Notes: generated by a model from the letters alone, not told the origin. DNA of 51,552 nt from UBA1794 sp964439955 (GCA_964439955.1 CAYTPX010000013.1:1-51552), one strand, 5' to 3'; shown: positions 16,941 to 26,589, counted from the first letter of the stretch. Program-made: numbers and translations.

Positions 16941-17942
16941 ATGAAGATATCGGGTTTTTGGGCGTTCTGCTTTATGTGCCTTGTCGGCTTTTTCCCTATG
17001 CAAATATGGGGAAGCATGCCCGTGCGGGAAAATGTTCCGCTGGATTCTATTGTGTTAAGTGACCCGTGTATTTTGCCCGACTCGCAGACTAACATGTATT
17101 ACATGACGGGCACGGGCGGGATGCTCTGGAAGAGCCGCGACCTGCGTCTATGGGAAGGGCCGTATCGTGTGGCTGAGACTGACCCGGAGTCATGGATGGG
17201 GCCGCGGCCGATGATATGGGCGGCGGAACTTCATGCGTATAAAGGGAAATATTATTATTTCGCCACGTTCACGAACCAAGCTGTCTACATCGATACTGTG
17301 GGCGGTATCCCCATCGAGCGCCGTGCCTGCCATGTTTTGGTGGGCGACCGTCCCGAAGGGCCTTATGTGCCGATGCAGGACGCGGAGTACCTCCCTTCCG
17401 GCAAGCCCACGCTGGATGGGACGCTGTGGGTGGATACGGACGGGAAGCCTTATATGGTGTACTGCCACGAATGGTTGCAAAATGGAGACGGGACGATTGA
17501 AAAAATCGAACTCAAGCCCGATTTGAGCGGAAGCATCGGTGAAGGAAAGCTTTTGTTCCGTGCCAGCGAATCGCCGTGGAGCCGGGAGAAGTTCCCCGAT
17601 GGCTCGGTTCGGGCCAACCGCGTGACCGATGGCCCTTACTTGTTCCGTACCGGTACGGGCCGGTTGGGTATGATTTGGACGAGTTGGGTTTATGATGTGT
17701 ACACCCAGGGCGTGGCTTATTCTGAGAGCGGAACGCTTGACGGCCCTTGGTTGCAGGAGCCTGAGCCGATAACGCCTCCTAATTTCGGGCATGGCATGCT
17801 GTTCCGCACGCTTGATGGCAAATGGCTCATGTCGGTACACAGCCATCGGAGTGTGGATGGCCGTTACATCCGCCATCCGCGCCTGTTTGAAATTGATTTT
17901 TCGGGCGACAAACTTGTCTTGGGCGCGGAATATAAGCCTTGA
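16941..17942 (+). CDS. glycoside hydrolase family 43-like secreted protein
   Basis: GH43 enzymes are five-bladed propellers that remove arabinose, xylose or galactose from plant polysaccharides. A signal peptide covers about residues 1-24. The catalytic base is D41 in VLSDPCILPD, in the first blade as expected, and D159 in LDGTLWVDTDGKP fits the pKa-modulating aspartate. Where most GH43 proteins have the general acid in an EGP motif, this one reads VTDGPYLF, so the residue at 230 is aspartate. Either this belongs to a subfamily where this is normal, or activity is altered. The 333-residue length is that of a single catalytic domain. A GH16 gene follows after 48 bases, probably in the same transcript. 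No SusC/SusD pair is nearby. Confidence 0.82.
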   Translation: MKISGFWAFCFMCLVGFFPMQIWGSMPVRENVPLDSIVLSDPCILPDSQTNMYYMTGTGGMLWKSRDLRLWEGPYRVAETDPESWMGPRPMIWAAELHAYKGKYYYFATFTNQAVYIDTVGGIPIERRACHVLVGDRPEGPYVPMQDAEYLPSGKPTLDGTLWVDTDGKPYMVYCHEWLQNGDGTIEKIELKPDLSGSIGEGKLLFRASESPWSREKFPDGSVRANRVTDGPYLFRTGTGRLGMIWTSWVYDVYTQGVAYSESGTLDGPWLQEPEPITPPNFGHGMLFRTLDGKWLMSVHSHRSVDGRYIRHPRLFEIDFSGDKLVLGAEYKP

Positions 17943-17990
17943 GAATGATCCTTCTTTTTGCACTAACCATAATAATAAGACGGGACGAAA

Positions 17991-18845
17991 ATGAAGACTT
18001 TGGGATTAATTGTTTTAGTTTCCCTCGTTTCAGGCACGCTCCACGCGCAGCAAGATTCGGAGTGGGAACTGGTGTGGAGCGATGAGTTCAATCAGGAAGG
18101 ACTCCTTGATACCACGGTTTGGAGCTATGAGAACGGCTTTTGCCGCAACAGGGAAGACCAATGGTACCAGCCCCAAAATGCCACGTGCAGTGGCGGATAC
18201 CTGATTATCGAAGCACGCAAGGAAGAGGATGCCCGCCCGAATCCACTTTATGAGGAGGGGAGCAACGATTGGCGTCGCATGCGTGAACATATAGTTTATA
18301 CTTCCTCGTGTGTCAGGACTGCCGGGAAAATGGAGTTCCTCTATGGACGGCTTGAAGTCCGTGCGCGTATCCCGGTAGCTTCCGGCGCATGGCCAGCCAT
18401 TTGGACATTGGGGAGCAGGGGAGAATGGCCTTCCAATGGCGAGATAGATGTCATGGAGTATTACCAGATTGGCGGTGTGCCCCACATCTTGGCCAATGCC
18501 GCCTGGGGTACAGACCGGCGCTATGTGGCAAAATGGGATAGCCACGCCGTGCCTTATTCCTATTTTACGGACAAAGACCCCCAGTGGGCGGAGAAATTCC
18601 ATGTGTGGCGGATGGACTGGGACGAAGAGGCTATCCGGATTTTCTTGGACGACGAGTTGCTGAATGAGGTAATCCTTTCGGAGACGGTGAATGGTGCGCT
18701 CGGCATGGATATCCATCCTTTCCGGCATCCGCACTACCTCTTGCTCAACTTGGCCATAGGTGGGAACAATGGAGGCCCTATTGACGACACGGCGTTCCCC
18801 ATGCGCTATGAAATAGACTACGTGCGCTTGTACCAAAAGCCGTAG
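17991..18845 (+). CDS. glycoside hydrolase family 16 (beta-glucanase/laminarinase-like)
   Basis: GH16 enzymes cleave beta-1,3 or beta-1,3-1,4 glucans and some galactans. The product has a signal peptide (residues 1-19, ending LHAQ). One catalytic jelly-roll domain begins WELVWSDEFN and ends IDYVRLYQKP. The active site motif is GEIDVMEYY: nucleophile E151, D153 and acid/base E156. The spacing ExDxxE with the inserted methionine is that of the laminarinase-like branch. At 284 residues it is complete and has no extra binding modules. It follows the GH43 gene by 48 bases. Mixed-linkage glucan or laminarin is the likely substrate; this cannot be settled from sequence alone. Confidence 0.92.
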   Translation: MKTLGLIVLVSLVSGTLHAQQDSEWELVWSDEFNQEGLLDTTVWSYENGFCRNREDQWYQPQNATCSGGYLIIEARKEEDARPNPLYEEGSNDWRRMREHIVYTSSCVRTAGKMEFLYGRLEVRARIPVASGAWPAIWTLGSRGEWPSNGEIDVMEYYQIGGVPHILANAAWGTDRRYVAKWDSHAVPYSYFTDKDPQWAEKFHVWRMDWDEEAIRIFLDDELLNEVILSETVNGALGMDIHPFRHPHYLLLNLAIGGNNGGPIDDTAFPMRYEIDYVRLYQKP

Positions 18846-19193
18846 CCACTTTCCCCCATCAGCCCTTTTGTGGTGGAACGGGCCTGTTCCCGTAATCAGG
18901 AGGGGCAGCCCCGTTTTTCCCCGTAAGGTGGAAGTCGGCGGTGCTTGTCCCTTGCCTTGATACGGTAGCAAGGGCTGTGGGTTTCCTTGAAAAGGCACAG
19001 GGCTTTTTAGAGAATCCTTTGGCGCTTTTTTGGGAAAACGCCCTCTGTCCACGCGGATTGCCCGCACTCCCGGAAGGGTTGCCTTTTTTGTTTCGCTTAT
19101 CCATATAGACCTTCGTAGAGGGAAGTAGTCCGGAAATCCGTAAGAAAATGGCATTTCTCTTATTTAACCCATTAGATTAATGGGAAAAAGAAT
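18846..19193. other. intergenic region between GH16 and the putative metallopeptidase gene
   Basis: About 350 bases with no convincing ORF. A short GGGG-CAG-CCCC hairpin followed by GTTTTT near 18900-18920 may end GH16 transcription, but it is weak. Confidence 0.4.
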
Positions 19194-19201
19194 TAGTTTT
19201 G
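19194..19201 (+). promoter_or_regulatory. Bacteroides-type -7 box upstream of the putative metallopeptidase gene
   Basis: TAGTTTTG matches TAnnTTTG. It lies 72 bases ahead of the ATG at 19274. Confidence 0.5.
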
Positions 19202-19273
19202 CAGCGTTTTTATATGCCTTCTTCGGACGAGGATAGAAGGGAAATAACAAATAAACCTTAATAATTAACGCGT

Positions 19274-22200
19274 ATGAGGAGATACCTTTTTATTCCTTTT
19301 TGCCTTGCTATTGCTTTGCAGGGAATGGCCCAAACGGACATTTCCGCTTATTTTTTGACGAATAACGAATTCAACCAGGAGTTCAATTATGGGACGGAAC
19401 TCCAAGGAAATGTATCCGGGGATGTAATCAACGAGGTGTATGGTTGGACAAACGAGACAACGGCGACGTACACCGTGGCTGGGACTTTTGCCTACAACAC
19501 GGGCGTGACGTTCAATGGCAGCAGCGCTTTGCCCGCAACGGGGTATGAGGGCTTGTCTGACGACGGGGCACTTGGCCTGACTACCGGGTGGGGCATGGAG
19601 CTGGTTTATTCGCAGGAAGTCACCTTGCCCCAAGGGACATACCGCTTGTGTGCGGCTTATTACAACGTGGGAACCTACACGACCGGGAGCAGCTTGCTGG
19701 CTTGGATTCCGGACGATGGGACAGAAACAAGTTCCGATGTAAGTGCTTTCCCCGTCCGGACTTGGACGTTGGATACGCTTACTTTCACCCTTTCGGAAAC
19801 GACCTCGGGGAAGATACGTATCGGATTGGCGACGAATGAAGGCACGGGTTCGGCCTACCACGCCAAGGTGTTGGTGGATTATGTGAGGTTGCTTTGCGTG
19901 GAGATCGATAAGGGCGAGCTGGAATCGACCCTCTCCGAGGCCATCGGGCTTTATGGCGACGGGACGAGTTTGGATGCGGAACTGTTGAAAGCCGTGATCG
20001 ATGCGGCACAAGAGGTCTATGACGACGCGGATGCCAGCATTACGGATATTATTTCCTTGACGCAACAGCTGGCGGAAGCGATCCTGTCCTATCAATACAA
20101 GAACGCATCGGACGAGAACCCGCTCGACATGACTTCGCACATTGTCAATCCGAGCTTCGAGGAAGGCTCCGAAGGATGGGAGAACGACGGGATGCTCGAA
20201 CAGACCAATTCAATATTCATTGGCAAGTCTGGCAATATATATATGGAACGCTGGGTGAGCATAGGCTCCCAAGTGCCGGATGTCAGCATACAGCAAACCG
20301 TGGAAGGCTTGCCCAACGGTCGCTACCGCTTGCGCGCTGGTGTGGGGAACATACAGCAGATGAGCTCGAACAGCGTAGTGAACCGCGGGGAGAACCAGAC
20401 GGGCGTTACGCTTTATGCAGACATGTATGAAGTGCCCGTTGATACGATGATGAGCCAGAAGGAACTCTATTTTACCGTGGTGGACGGTCAAGTCACAATC
20501 GGCTTTAAGGCAGAAGACGCTACGGGTAACTGGATTTGCCTTGACAACTTCGTCCTTCACTACTTGGGTGAGAATACGCTTGAGGATTATGCGGCCTATC
20601 TGGCTCATTATGCCGAATATGTCCGCGATAACCTGTTGGGCGGGTCGCTCCAGACCGTAGTCCGCCAAGCCGCAGAGGCAGCCATTGACGAGGCGACGGC
20701 CGCGGCTTCTTCCGATGTCTTGGACGAGGAGGCCATGGTGGCTGCCAAGGAAGCCTTGGACGAGGCGGTAGAGGCAATCGAGGTTTCGGCTTCGCTTTAT
20801 GAGGCTTTGTCCGAGGCCATCGAATATGCGGAACAGGTGAAGGGATGGTATGAGGATGACGAAGAAAAGGCAGCCCAGATGGAAACTGCCATTGGGACGG
20901 CACAAGAGGCCATGGGCAATGCGGACTTGTCGGACGAGGAATTGGAGGCAGCCGTGTCGGCCTTGGAGGCCGTTACGGAATCGGTGGACAAGAAAATCTA
21001 CACGGCGCAATGGCAAATGGGCGATGTCGATGACCCGGACAACACTTACTATATAGGCCGTACCCGCCAGTCCAAAAACTGGGTTCTGTTCTGGGAGAAA
21101 GGTTATGGGGAGAACCCCAAGTCTTTTACCTGCGGGAGCTATACGATTGACGTGGACGAGTTGCTGGAACATGCCGAAATAGCCTTTGACTTTTATACCG
21201 ACTCGCTGAAATTCATCGAACCCGGACGCTCGAAGACAGATACATATAAGATGGTCATCCGTTTGCGCTACGAGCCTACGGAATGGGAGGCCAGCGGTTC
21301 GGGCGTGGATGACCTGATCGGCCTGCTCACCCTTACGCCATGGGCTGCCACTTCACGCAATTGGCAGACGCTTTACCATGAAATCGGGCATTGTTTCCAG
21401 TATCAGGTGCATTGCGACAATGGCGACCAGAACGGTTGGATGTATGCGCCAGGGAATGGAAGCGGCTGCGCTTTCTGGGAACAATGCGCGCAATGGCAGG
21501 CTTACAAAATCATGCCGGACGAGCAATTTACCAACGAATGGTTCAGCGGGTACTTGGAGAATGTCCATAAGCATATCTTGCACGAGACGCCTCGCTATAA
21601 CAATTATTTCGTGCAGGACTATTGGAGCTACAAGCACGGCATGGATTTCATCGGGAGGCTTTGGAATGAAAGCCGCGATCCGGAAGATGCCGTGGAGGCT
21701 TACATACGTATTACGGACATTACTATCAGCGAGTTTAATGACGAGATGTATGATTGTGCCGCACGGTTTGCAACATGGGACATCCCGGCGCTGGAGGAAT
21801 ATGGGGCTTCGGTGATAGATTCCCGGCCGCAGCCCGCCATGACCGACGCGGGCGATAACTATTGGCGTATCAGCCCTTCCGTTGCCCCTGAGAATACGGG
21901 CCACAACATCATTCGTCTGAATGCCCCGCTTACGGAAACGACCGTTACCGCCTGCTTCGAAGGCTTGAACCAAGAAAGCGGTTATCGCATAAAGAATCCT
22001 ACTTATGCCGAATGGCGCTATGGATTTGTGGCATATCTTTACGATGGTACCCGCGTGTACAGCGATATGGGTAAGGCTACCTACAGCCAACCGACGGATA
22101 CGATCCGCTTCGACTGCCCGTCACGTTGCCGCCGCCTTTATTTCGTCGTGAGCGGAGGGCCAAAGACTTATTGGAGGCAGGTATGGGACGATGATGATTC

Positions 22201-22525
22201 GAATGACGAGCAATGGCCTTATCAAGTGAAGTTCGGCAATACGAACCGCTACGGTAGCTCTACTCTTCCCGATGTGACGGGCGTGGACGAGGTGGATCTC
22301 GACGGGACGCTTCCTTATGTGAACGTTTCCGGGCGTACGCTGTACGTAGGACACTTGTCGCAGGCATCCGAGGTGCGCGTCATCACGCTTTCCGGCGTTT
22401 GCATAGAAAGTCGGCCTGCCGGGCAAGAGGATGTCGGCATTGTGCTGGAGCCGGGATTTTATTTGGTACAGGTGCTGGATTCCAATGGACGTAACCTATT
22501 TGTAGAAAAAGTAATTGTGCGGTAA
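19274..22525 (+). CDS. large secreted putative zinc metallopeptidase (DUF6055-like) with helical stalk and type IX sorting tail
   Basis: The 1083-residue protein has a signal peptide (1-20, ending GMAQ) and two beta-rich, carbohydrate-binding-like modules: about 25-215, and about 278-430 opening HIVNPSFEEGSEGW. Alanine- and glutamate-rich helical segments resembling FIVAR repeats cover about 435-575. A catalytic-looking domain follows at about 585-870. It contains HEIGH at 702-706 and a glutamate at 736 in CAFWEQCAQW, a spacing that fits gluzincin zinc peptidases. The domain resembles DUF6055, which is recalled and not verified. The last 80 residues form a type IX secretion sorting domain ending LVQVLDSNGRNLFVEKV. 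The protein should be exported to the cell surface. Peptidase activity is an inference; a glycoprotein target is suggested by the N-terminal modules. Confidence 0.7.
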   Translation: MRRYLFIPFCLAIALQGMAQTDISAYFLTNNEFNQEFNYGTELQGNVSGDVINEVYGWTNETTATYTVAGTFAYNTGVTFNGSSALPATGYEGLSDDGALGLTTGWGMELVYSQEVTLPQGTYRLCAAYYNVGTYTTGSSLLAWIPDDGTETSSDVSAFPVRTWTLDTLTFTLSETTSGKIRIGLATNEGTGSAYHAKVLVDYVRLLCVEIDKGELESTLSEAIGLYGDGTSLDAELLKAVIDAAQEVYDDADASITDIISLTQQLAEAILSYQYKNASDENPLDMTSHIVNPSFEEGSEGWENDGMLEQTNSIFIGKSGNIYMERWVSIGSQVPDVSIQQTVEGLPNGRYRLRAGVGNIQQMSSNSVVNRGENQTGVTLYADMYEVPVDTMMSQKELYFTVVDGQVTIGFKAEDATGNWICLDNFVLHYLGENTLEDYAAYLAHYAEYVRDNLLGGSLQTVVRQAAEAAIDEATAAASSDVLDEEAMVAAKEALDEAVEAIEVSASLYEALSEAIEYAEQVKGWYEDDEEKAAQMETAIGTAQEAMGNADLSDEELEAAVSALEAVTESVDKKIYTAQWQMGDVDDPDNTYYIGRTRQSKNWVLFWEKGYGENPKSFTCGSYTIDVDELLEHAEIAFDFYTDSLKFIEPGRSKTDTYKMVIRLRYEPTEWEASGSGVDDLIGLLTLTPWAATSRNWQTLYHEIGHCFQYQVHCDNGDQNGWMYAPGNGSGCAFWEQCAQWQAYKIMPDEQFTNEWFSGYLENVHKHILHETPRYNNYFVQDYWSYKHGMDFIGRLWNESRDPEDAVEAYIRITDITISEFNDEMYDCAARFATWDIPALEEYGASVIDSRPQPAMTDAGDNYWRISPSVAPENTGHNIIRLNAPLTETTVTACFEGLNQESGYRIKNPTYAEWRYGFVAYLYDGTRVYSDMGKATYSQPTDTIRFDCPSRCRRLYFVVSGGPKTYWRQVWDDDDSNDEQWPYQVKFGNTNRYGSSTLPDVTGVDEVDLDGTLPYVNVSGRTLYVGHLSQASEVRVITLSGVCIESRPAGQEDVGIVLEPGFYLVQVLDSNGRNLFVEKVIVR

Positions 22526-22555
22526 ACTGCCTTATGTACAGGCAGGAACGGACTG

Positions 22556-22582
22556 GAGGGCATGCCGGGCTGGCATGCCCTC
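22556..22582 (+). terminator. intrinsic terminator after the putative metallopeptidase gene
   Basis: An 11-bp stem GAGGGCATGCC/GGCATGCCCTC has a five-base loop and is followed by TTTTTATT. It lies 30 bases beyond the stop codon. Confidence 0.8.
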
Positions 22583-22687
22583 TTTTTATTGCGGGGGGAT
22601 GTGTATTCTTTTCCCGTGGCTTGTCCGGGCAAGCGTCAGAATCCAGTTGGAGATACTTGTTCTTATATTTTTTTCAGAAGAAACACT

Positions 22688-22819
22688 ATGAAATATGCGA
22701 ACTTGTTTTTAACTTTGTTCGCTGTTATCAGCCTTTTGTGGAAACAGGCGGTGGCGAATATGGAATACTTAGATATTGACGAGATATGGGTGAAGATATT
22801 GATCTGGTGTATGAACTGA
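22688..22819 (+). CDS. possible small membrane or leader peptide overlapping the recQ start
   Basis: An ATG at 22688 opens a 43-residue frame whose first 24 residues form a signal-like hydrophobic segment (MKYANLFLTLFAVISLLW). It overlaps the start of recQ by 34 bases in another frame. It could be a translated leader that couples to recQ, a small membrane peptide, or chance. No homologue was recognised. Confidence 0.25.
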   Translation: MKYANLFLTLFAVISLLWKQAVANMEYLDIDEIWVKILIWCMN

Positions 22820-24966
22820 AGAAACATTTTGGTTTCGATACGTTTAAGGGGAATCAGGAAGCGATTATCCGGAACCTGCTTGCCGGGAACGACACCTTTG
22901 TGCTTATGCCTACGGGTGGAGGCAAATCGCTTTGCTACCAGCTGCCCTCGTTGATAATGGAGGGTACGGCTATCGTGATTTCCCCCTTGATTGCACTGAT
23001 GAAGAACCAAGTGGACGCGATGAGGAGCTTTAGTGAAGAGGAGGGGATTGCCCATTTCATTAATTCTTCACTGAACAAGTCGGCCATAGACCAAGTGAAG
23101 AAAGATATTCTCTCGGGACGCACCAAGTTGCTCTATGTGGCACCGGAATCGCTGACGAAAGAAGAATATATTGATTTCCTTCGGGACGTGAAGATTTCGT
23201 TCTATGCGGTAGACGAGGCGCATTGCATTTCGGAGTGGGGGCATGACTTCCGTCCGGAGTACCGGCGTATACGGCCTATTATAAATGAAATAGGGAAAGC
23301 CCCTTTAATCGCATTGACCGCAACGGCTACGCCCAAAGTACAACACGACATTCAGAAGAACTTGGACATGAATAATGCCAAGGTTTTCAAATCATCATTT
23401 AATCGCCCCAATCTCTACTATGAGGTGCGCCCGAAAACGGCTTCCATAGACAAAGAGGTCATCAAGTTTATAAAAAACAATCCCAACAAGTCGGGCATTA
23501 TTTATTGCCTGAGTCGGAAGAAGGTGGAAGAACTTGCCGAAATCCTCCAAGCGAATGGCATTAACGCCCGTCCGTACCATGCCGGGATGGATTCGGTGAC
23601 GCGTTCCCAAAACCAAGACGATTTCCTGATGGAGAAAGTGGAGGTAATCGTTGCGACGATAGCTTTCGGAATGGGTATCGACAAGCCGGATGTCCGTTTT
23701 GTCATACATTACGACATCCCGAAGAGCTTGGAAGGCTATTACCAAGAGACGGGACGCGCTGGTAGGGATGGCGGCGAGGGAATGTGTATTACATTTTATA
23801 CTTATAAAGATATTCAGAAATTAGAAAAATTCATGCAGGGAAAGCCCGTGGCGGAGCAGGAAATAGGCAAACAGCTTTTGCTTGAGACGGCGGCCTATGC
23901 CGAATCGTCGGTATGCAGGCGAAAGTCGTTGTTGCATTATTTCGGCGAGGAGTACACGGAGGACAACTGCGGGAATTGCGACAACTGCTTAAATCCGAAA
24001 AAACAAGTGGAGGCAAAAGATTCGTTGTGTGCGGCCATAGAAGCGATATTGGCCGTTAAAGAGAATTTCAAACAGGATTATATCATAGACGTATTGCAGG
24101 GGCATGAAACGAGCGAGGTTGTTGCCCACCATCATGAGGATCTGGAATGTTTCGGGAGTGGAATGGGTGACGACGAGAAGTTCTGGAATGCTGTAATACG
24201 CCAGGCCTTGATAGCCGGTTACTTATATAAGGAGGTGGAAAATTATGGGATTCTGAAGGTCACGAAAGAGGGCTTGAAGTTCTTGAAAAAGCCCGTTTCG
24301 TTTAAGATCACGGAAGACAACGATTTTGATTCTGTTGAGGAAGAAGCACCGTTGCGCGGAAATGGAAGCTGTGCTGTCGATCCCACGCTTTTCGCCATGC
24401 TGAAAGATTTGCGGAAGAAGCTTTCCAAGCAACTGAACGTACCACCTTATGTTATTTTCCAAGACCCCTCGTTGGAGGCCATGGCCACAATCTACCCGGT
24501 TAATCTGGAGGAGTTGCAAAACATTCCGGGAGTCGGCGCGGGGAAGGCGCGGCGATATGGCACGGAGTTCTGCAAATTGATCCAGCGGCACTGTGAGGAA
24601 AACGAAATCGAACGGCCGGAGGATTTGCGGATACGGACAGTGGCGAACAAGTCGAAGCTTAAAGTCTCGATTATCCAAGCCATTGATCGGCAAGTGGCCT
24701 TGGATGATATTGCAAATTCCAAGGGAATGGACTTCTCTGAATTGCTGGACGAGATAGAAGCCATCGTATATTCGGGAACAAAACTAAACATCGATTATTT
24801 CTTGCGTGAGGTAATGGATGAGGAACACATGGAGGATATTTACGAATATTTCCGGGAATCGGAGACCGACAATTTGGATGCTGCGGTAGAAGAGTTGGGC
24901 GAAGATTATACGGAAGAAGAGATTCGTTTGGTCCGTGTAAAGTTCATCTCTGAGATGGCCAACTAA
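22786..24966 (+). CDS. recQ: ATP-dependent DNA helicase RecQ
   Basis: RecQ unwinds DNA 3' to 5' during recombination and fork repair. The helicase core has the Q-motif region at FKGNQEAIIRNLLAG, Walker A TGGGKS (43-48), DEAH at 143-146 followed by the RecQ aromatic loop (CISEWGHDFRPEY), and motif VI in QETGRAGRDGGEG. The zinc-binding part of the RQC region is visible in CRRKSLLHYFGE and CGNCDNCLNP. An HRDC domain follows near 525-600 (PYVIFQDPSLEAMA). The last 120 residues are an additional acidic, probably helix-turn-helix tail. At 726 residues it has the length usual for Bacteroidota. The ATG at 22786 was chosen because the conserved region begins almost at once. Confidence 0.95.
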   Translation: MGEDIDLVYELKKHFGFDTFKGNQEAIIRNLLAGNDTFVLMPTGGGKSLCYQLPSLIMEGTAIVISPLIALMKNQVDAMRSFSEEEGIAHFINSSLNKSAIDQVKKDILSGRTKLLYVAPESLTKEEYIDFLRDVKISFYAVDEAHCISEWGHDFRPEYRRIRPIINEIGKAPLIALTATATPKVQHDIQKNLDMNNAKVFKSSFNRPNLYYEVRPKTASIDKEVIKFIKNNPNKSGIIYCLSRKKVEELAEILQANGINARPYHAGMDSVTRSQNQDDFLMEKVEVIVATIAFGMGIDKPDVRFVIHYDIPKSLEGYYQETGRAGRDGGEGMCITFYTYKDIQKLEKFMQGKPVAEQEIGKQLLLETAAYAESSVCRRKSLLHYFGEEYTEDNCGNCDNCLNPKKQVEAKDSLCAAIEAILAVKENFKQDYIIDVLQGHETSEVVAHHHEDLECFGSGMGDDEKFWNAVIRQALIAGYLYKEVENYGILKVTKEGLKFLKKPVSFKITEDNDFDSVEEEAPLRGNGSCAVDPTLFAMLKDLRKKLSKQLNVPPYVIFQDPSLEAMATIYPVNLEELQNIPGVGAGKARRYGTEFCKLIQRHCEENEIERPEDLRIRTVANKSKLKVSIIQAIDRQVALDDIANSKGMDFSELLDEIEAIVYSGTKLNIDYFLREVMDEEHMEDIYEYFRESETDNLDAAVEELGEDYTEEEIRLVRVKFISEMAN

Positions 24967-25014
24967 ATTATGCAAAATAGGGGGCAGGACTTTTTATGTT
25001 TGATGGGAAATACT

Positions 25015-25022
25015 TAAATTTG
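25015..25022 (+). promoter_or_regulatory. Bacteroides-type -7 box upstream of guaB
   Basis: TAAATTTG matches TAnnTTTG and lies 28 bases before the start codon. Confidence 0.6.
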
Positions 25023-25050
25023 CACGCAATAAATTTTAAAGCATATTCCT

Positions 25051-26526
25051 ATGTCATTTATTGCAGATAAAGTGGTGATGGACGGTTTGACTTATGATGA
25101 CGTCCTCTTGATACCCGCTTATTCTGAGGTTCTTCCTCGTACCGTAGAGTTGTCCACGAAGTTTTCCCGTAATATTGATTTAAAAATACCTTTTGTGACG
25201 GCTGCCATGGATACCGTCACGGAAGCTAAAATGGCCATAGCCATAGCCCGGGAAGGTGGAATCGGCGTGATTCATAAAAATATGTCTATCCCCAACCAAG
25301 CCCGACAGGTGGCGATGGTGAAGCGGGCGGAGAATGGCATGATTTATGATCCTGTTACGATAAAGACAGGGTCGACGGTGCGTGATGCATTGGATATCAT
25401 GTCGGAATATAAGATTGGCGGAATACCGGTTGTTAACGATGAGAAGAAGTTGGTCGGCATTGTGACGAATCGTGACCTTCGTTTTGAGTTGGACATGAAC
25501 AAGCGTATCGACAATGTCATGACCAAGGATAACTTGATTACGACAAACCAAAGTACGGATTTGGAATCGGCAGCCCGGATTTTGCAGAAGTATAAGATTG
25601 AGAAATTGCCTGTTGTCGATAAGGATGGTAAACTTATCGGATTAGTCACTTATAAGGATATAACGAAAGCCAAGGACAAGCCGATGGCTTGCAAAGACGT
25701 CAAAGGGCGTTTGCGCGTGGCCGGAGGGGTTGGAGTGACAGCAGATACGTTTGACCGTATGGATGCTCTTGTGGAGGCTGGAGTTGATGCGTTGGTGATT
25801 GATACGGCTCATGGGCATTCCAAATCGGTAGTCGAAACACTCCGTGAGGCAAAACGGAGATTCCCGGACGTGGATATTGTCGTGGGTAATATTGCCACGG
25901 GAGAGGCCGCAAAGGCTTTGGTCGATGCTGGTGCTGATGCCGTGAAAGTAGGCATAGGCCCGGGGTCGATTTGTACAACTCGTGTTATTGCGGGTGTTGG
26001 TGTGCCGCAGTTGACGGCTGTTTATGACGTGGCCCAGGCTCTTAAAGGGACTGGCGTTCCCCTTATAGCGGATGGTGGTATACGTTATTCGGGCGATGTG
26101 GTGAAGGCGCTTGCTGCTGGCGGGTGCTCAGTGATGATAGGCTCTTTGGTAGCTGGGACGGAAGAAAGTCCGGGTGAAACGATTCTGTTTAATGGACGTA
26201 AGTTTAAGTCATATCGTGGAATGGGCTCTTTGGAAGCGATGGAGAATGGGTCAAAGGACCGTTATTTCCAGAGCGAAGAGAGCAATGCTAAGAAGTTGGT
26301 TCCTGAGGGAATTGCTGCCCGTGTGCCTTATAAGGGAAGTCTCTATGAGGTTGTCTATCAGTTGTGCGGCGGCTTGCGCTCCGGGATGGGCTATTGTGGG
26401 GCAAAAGACATTGAGACTTTGCATGAGGCCAAGTTTACCCGCATTACCAATGCGGGGGTACTGGAAAGCCATCCGCACGATGTGACTATTACAAGCGAAG
26501 CTCCCAACTATAGCCGTCCGGAATAA
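25051..26526 (+). CDS. guaB: inosine-5'-monophosphate dehydrogenase
   Basis: The enzyme oxidises IMP to XMP with NAD, the committed step of guanine nucleotide synthesis. The 491-residue product has the usual TIM barrel interrupted by two CBS domains (about 95-205). The barrel starts TYDDVLLIPAYSEVLP. The catalytic cysteine C308 lies in GPGSICTTRVIAGVGVPQ, and the mobile flap region follows with YRGMGSLEAM and the GLRSGMGYCGA segment. All hallmarks are intact. A -7 box lies close upstream. The downstream rotamase gene begins about 100 bases later behind a small hairpin and T-tract, so read-through into it is possible. Confidence 0.97.
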   Translation: MSFIADKVVMDGLTYDDVLLIPAYSEVLPRTVELSTKFSRNIDLKIPFVTAAMDTVTEAKMAIAIAREGGIGVIHKNMSIPNQARQVAMVKRAENGMIYDPVTIKTGSTVRDALDIMSEYKIGGIPVVNDEKKLVGIVTNRDLRFELDMNKRIDNVMTKDNLITTNQSTDLESAARILQKYKIEKLPVVDKDGKLIGLVTYKDITKAKDKPMACKDVKGRLRVAGGVGVTADTFDRMDALVEAGVDALVIDTAHGHSKSVVETLREAKRRFPDVDIVVGNIATGEAAKALVDAGADAVKVGIGPGSICTTRVIAGVGVPQLTAVYDVAQALKGTGVPLIADGGIRYSGDVVKALAAGGCSVMIGSLVAGTEESPGETILFNGRKFKSYRGMGSLEAMENGSKDRYFQSEESNAKKLVPEGIAARVPYKGSLYEVVYQLCGGLRSGMGYCGAKDIETLHEAKFTRITNAGVLESHPHDVTITSEAPNYSRPE

Positions 26527-26589
26527 AACAGGAGGGCACAATTTATTGCTTGTTCTCGCGTTTTTATGAAGGAATGGTTATATATAAAA

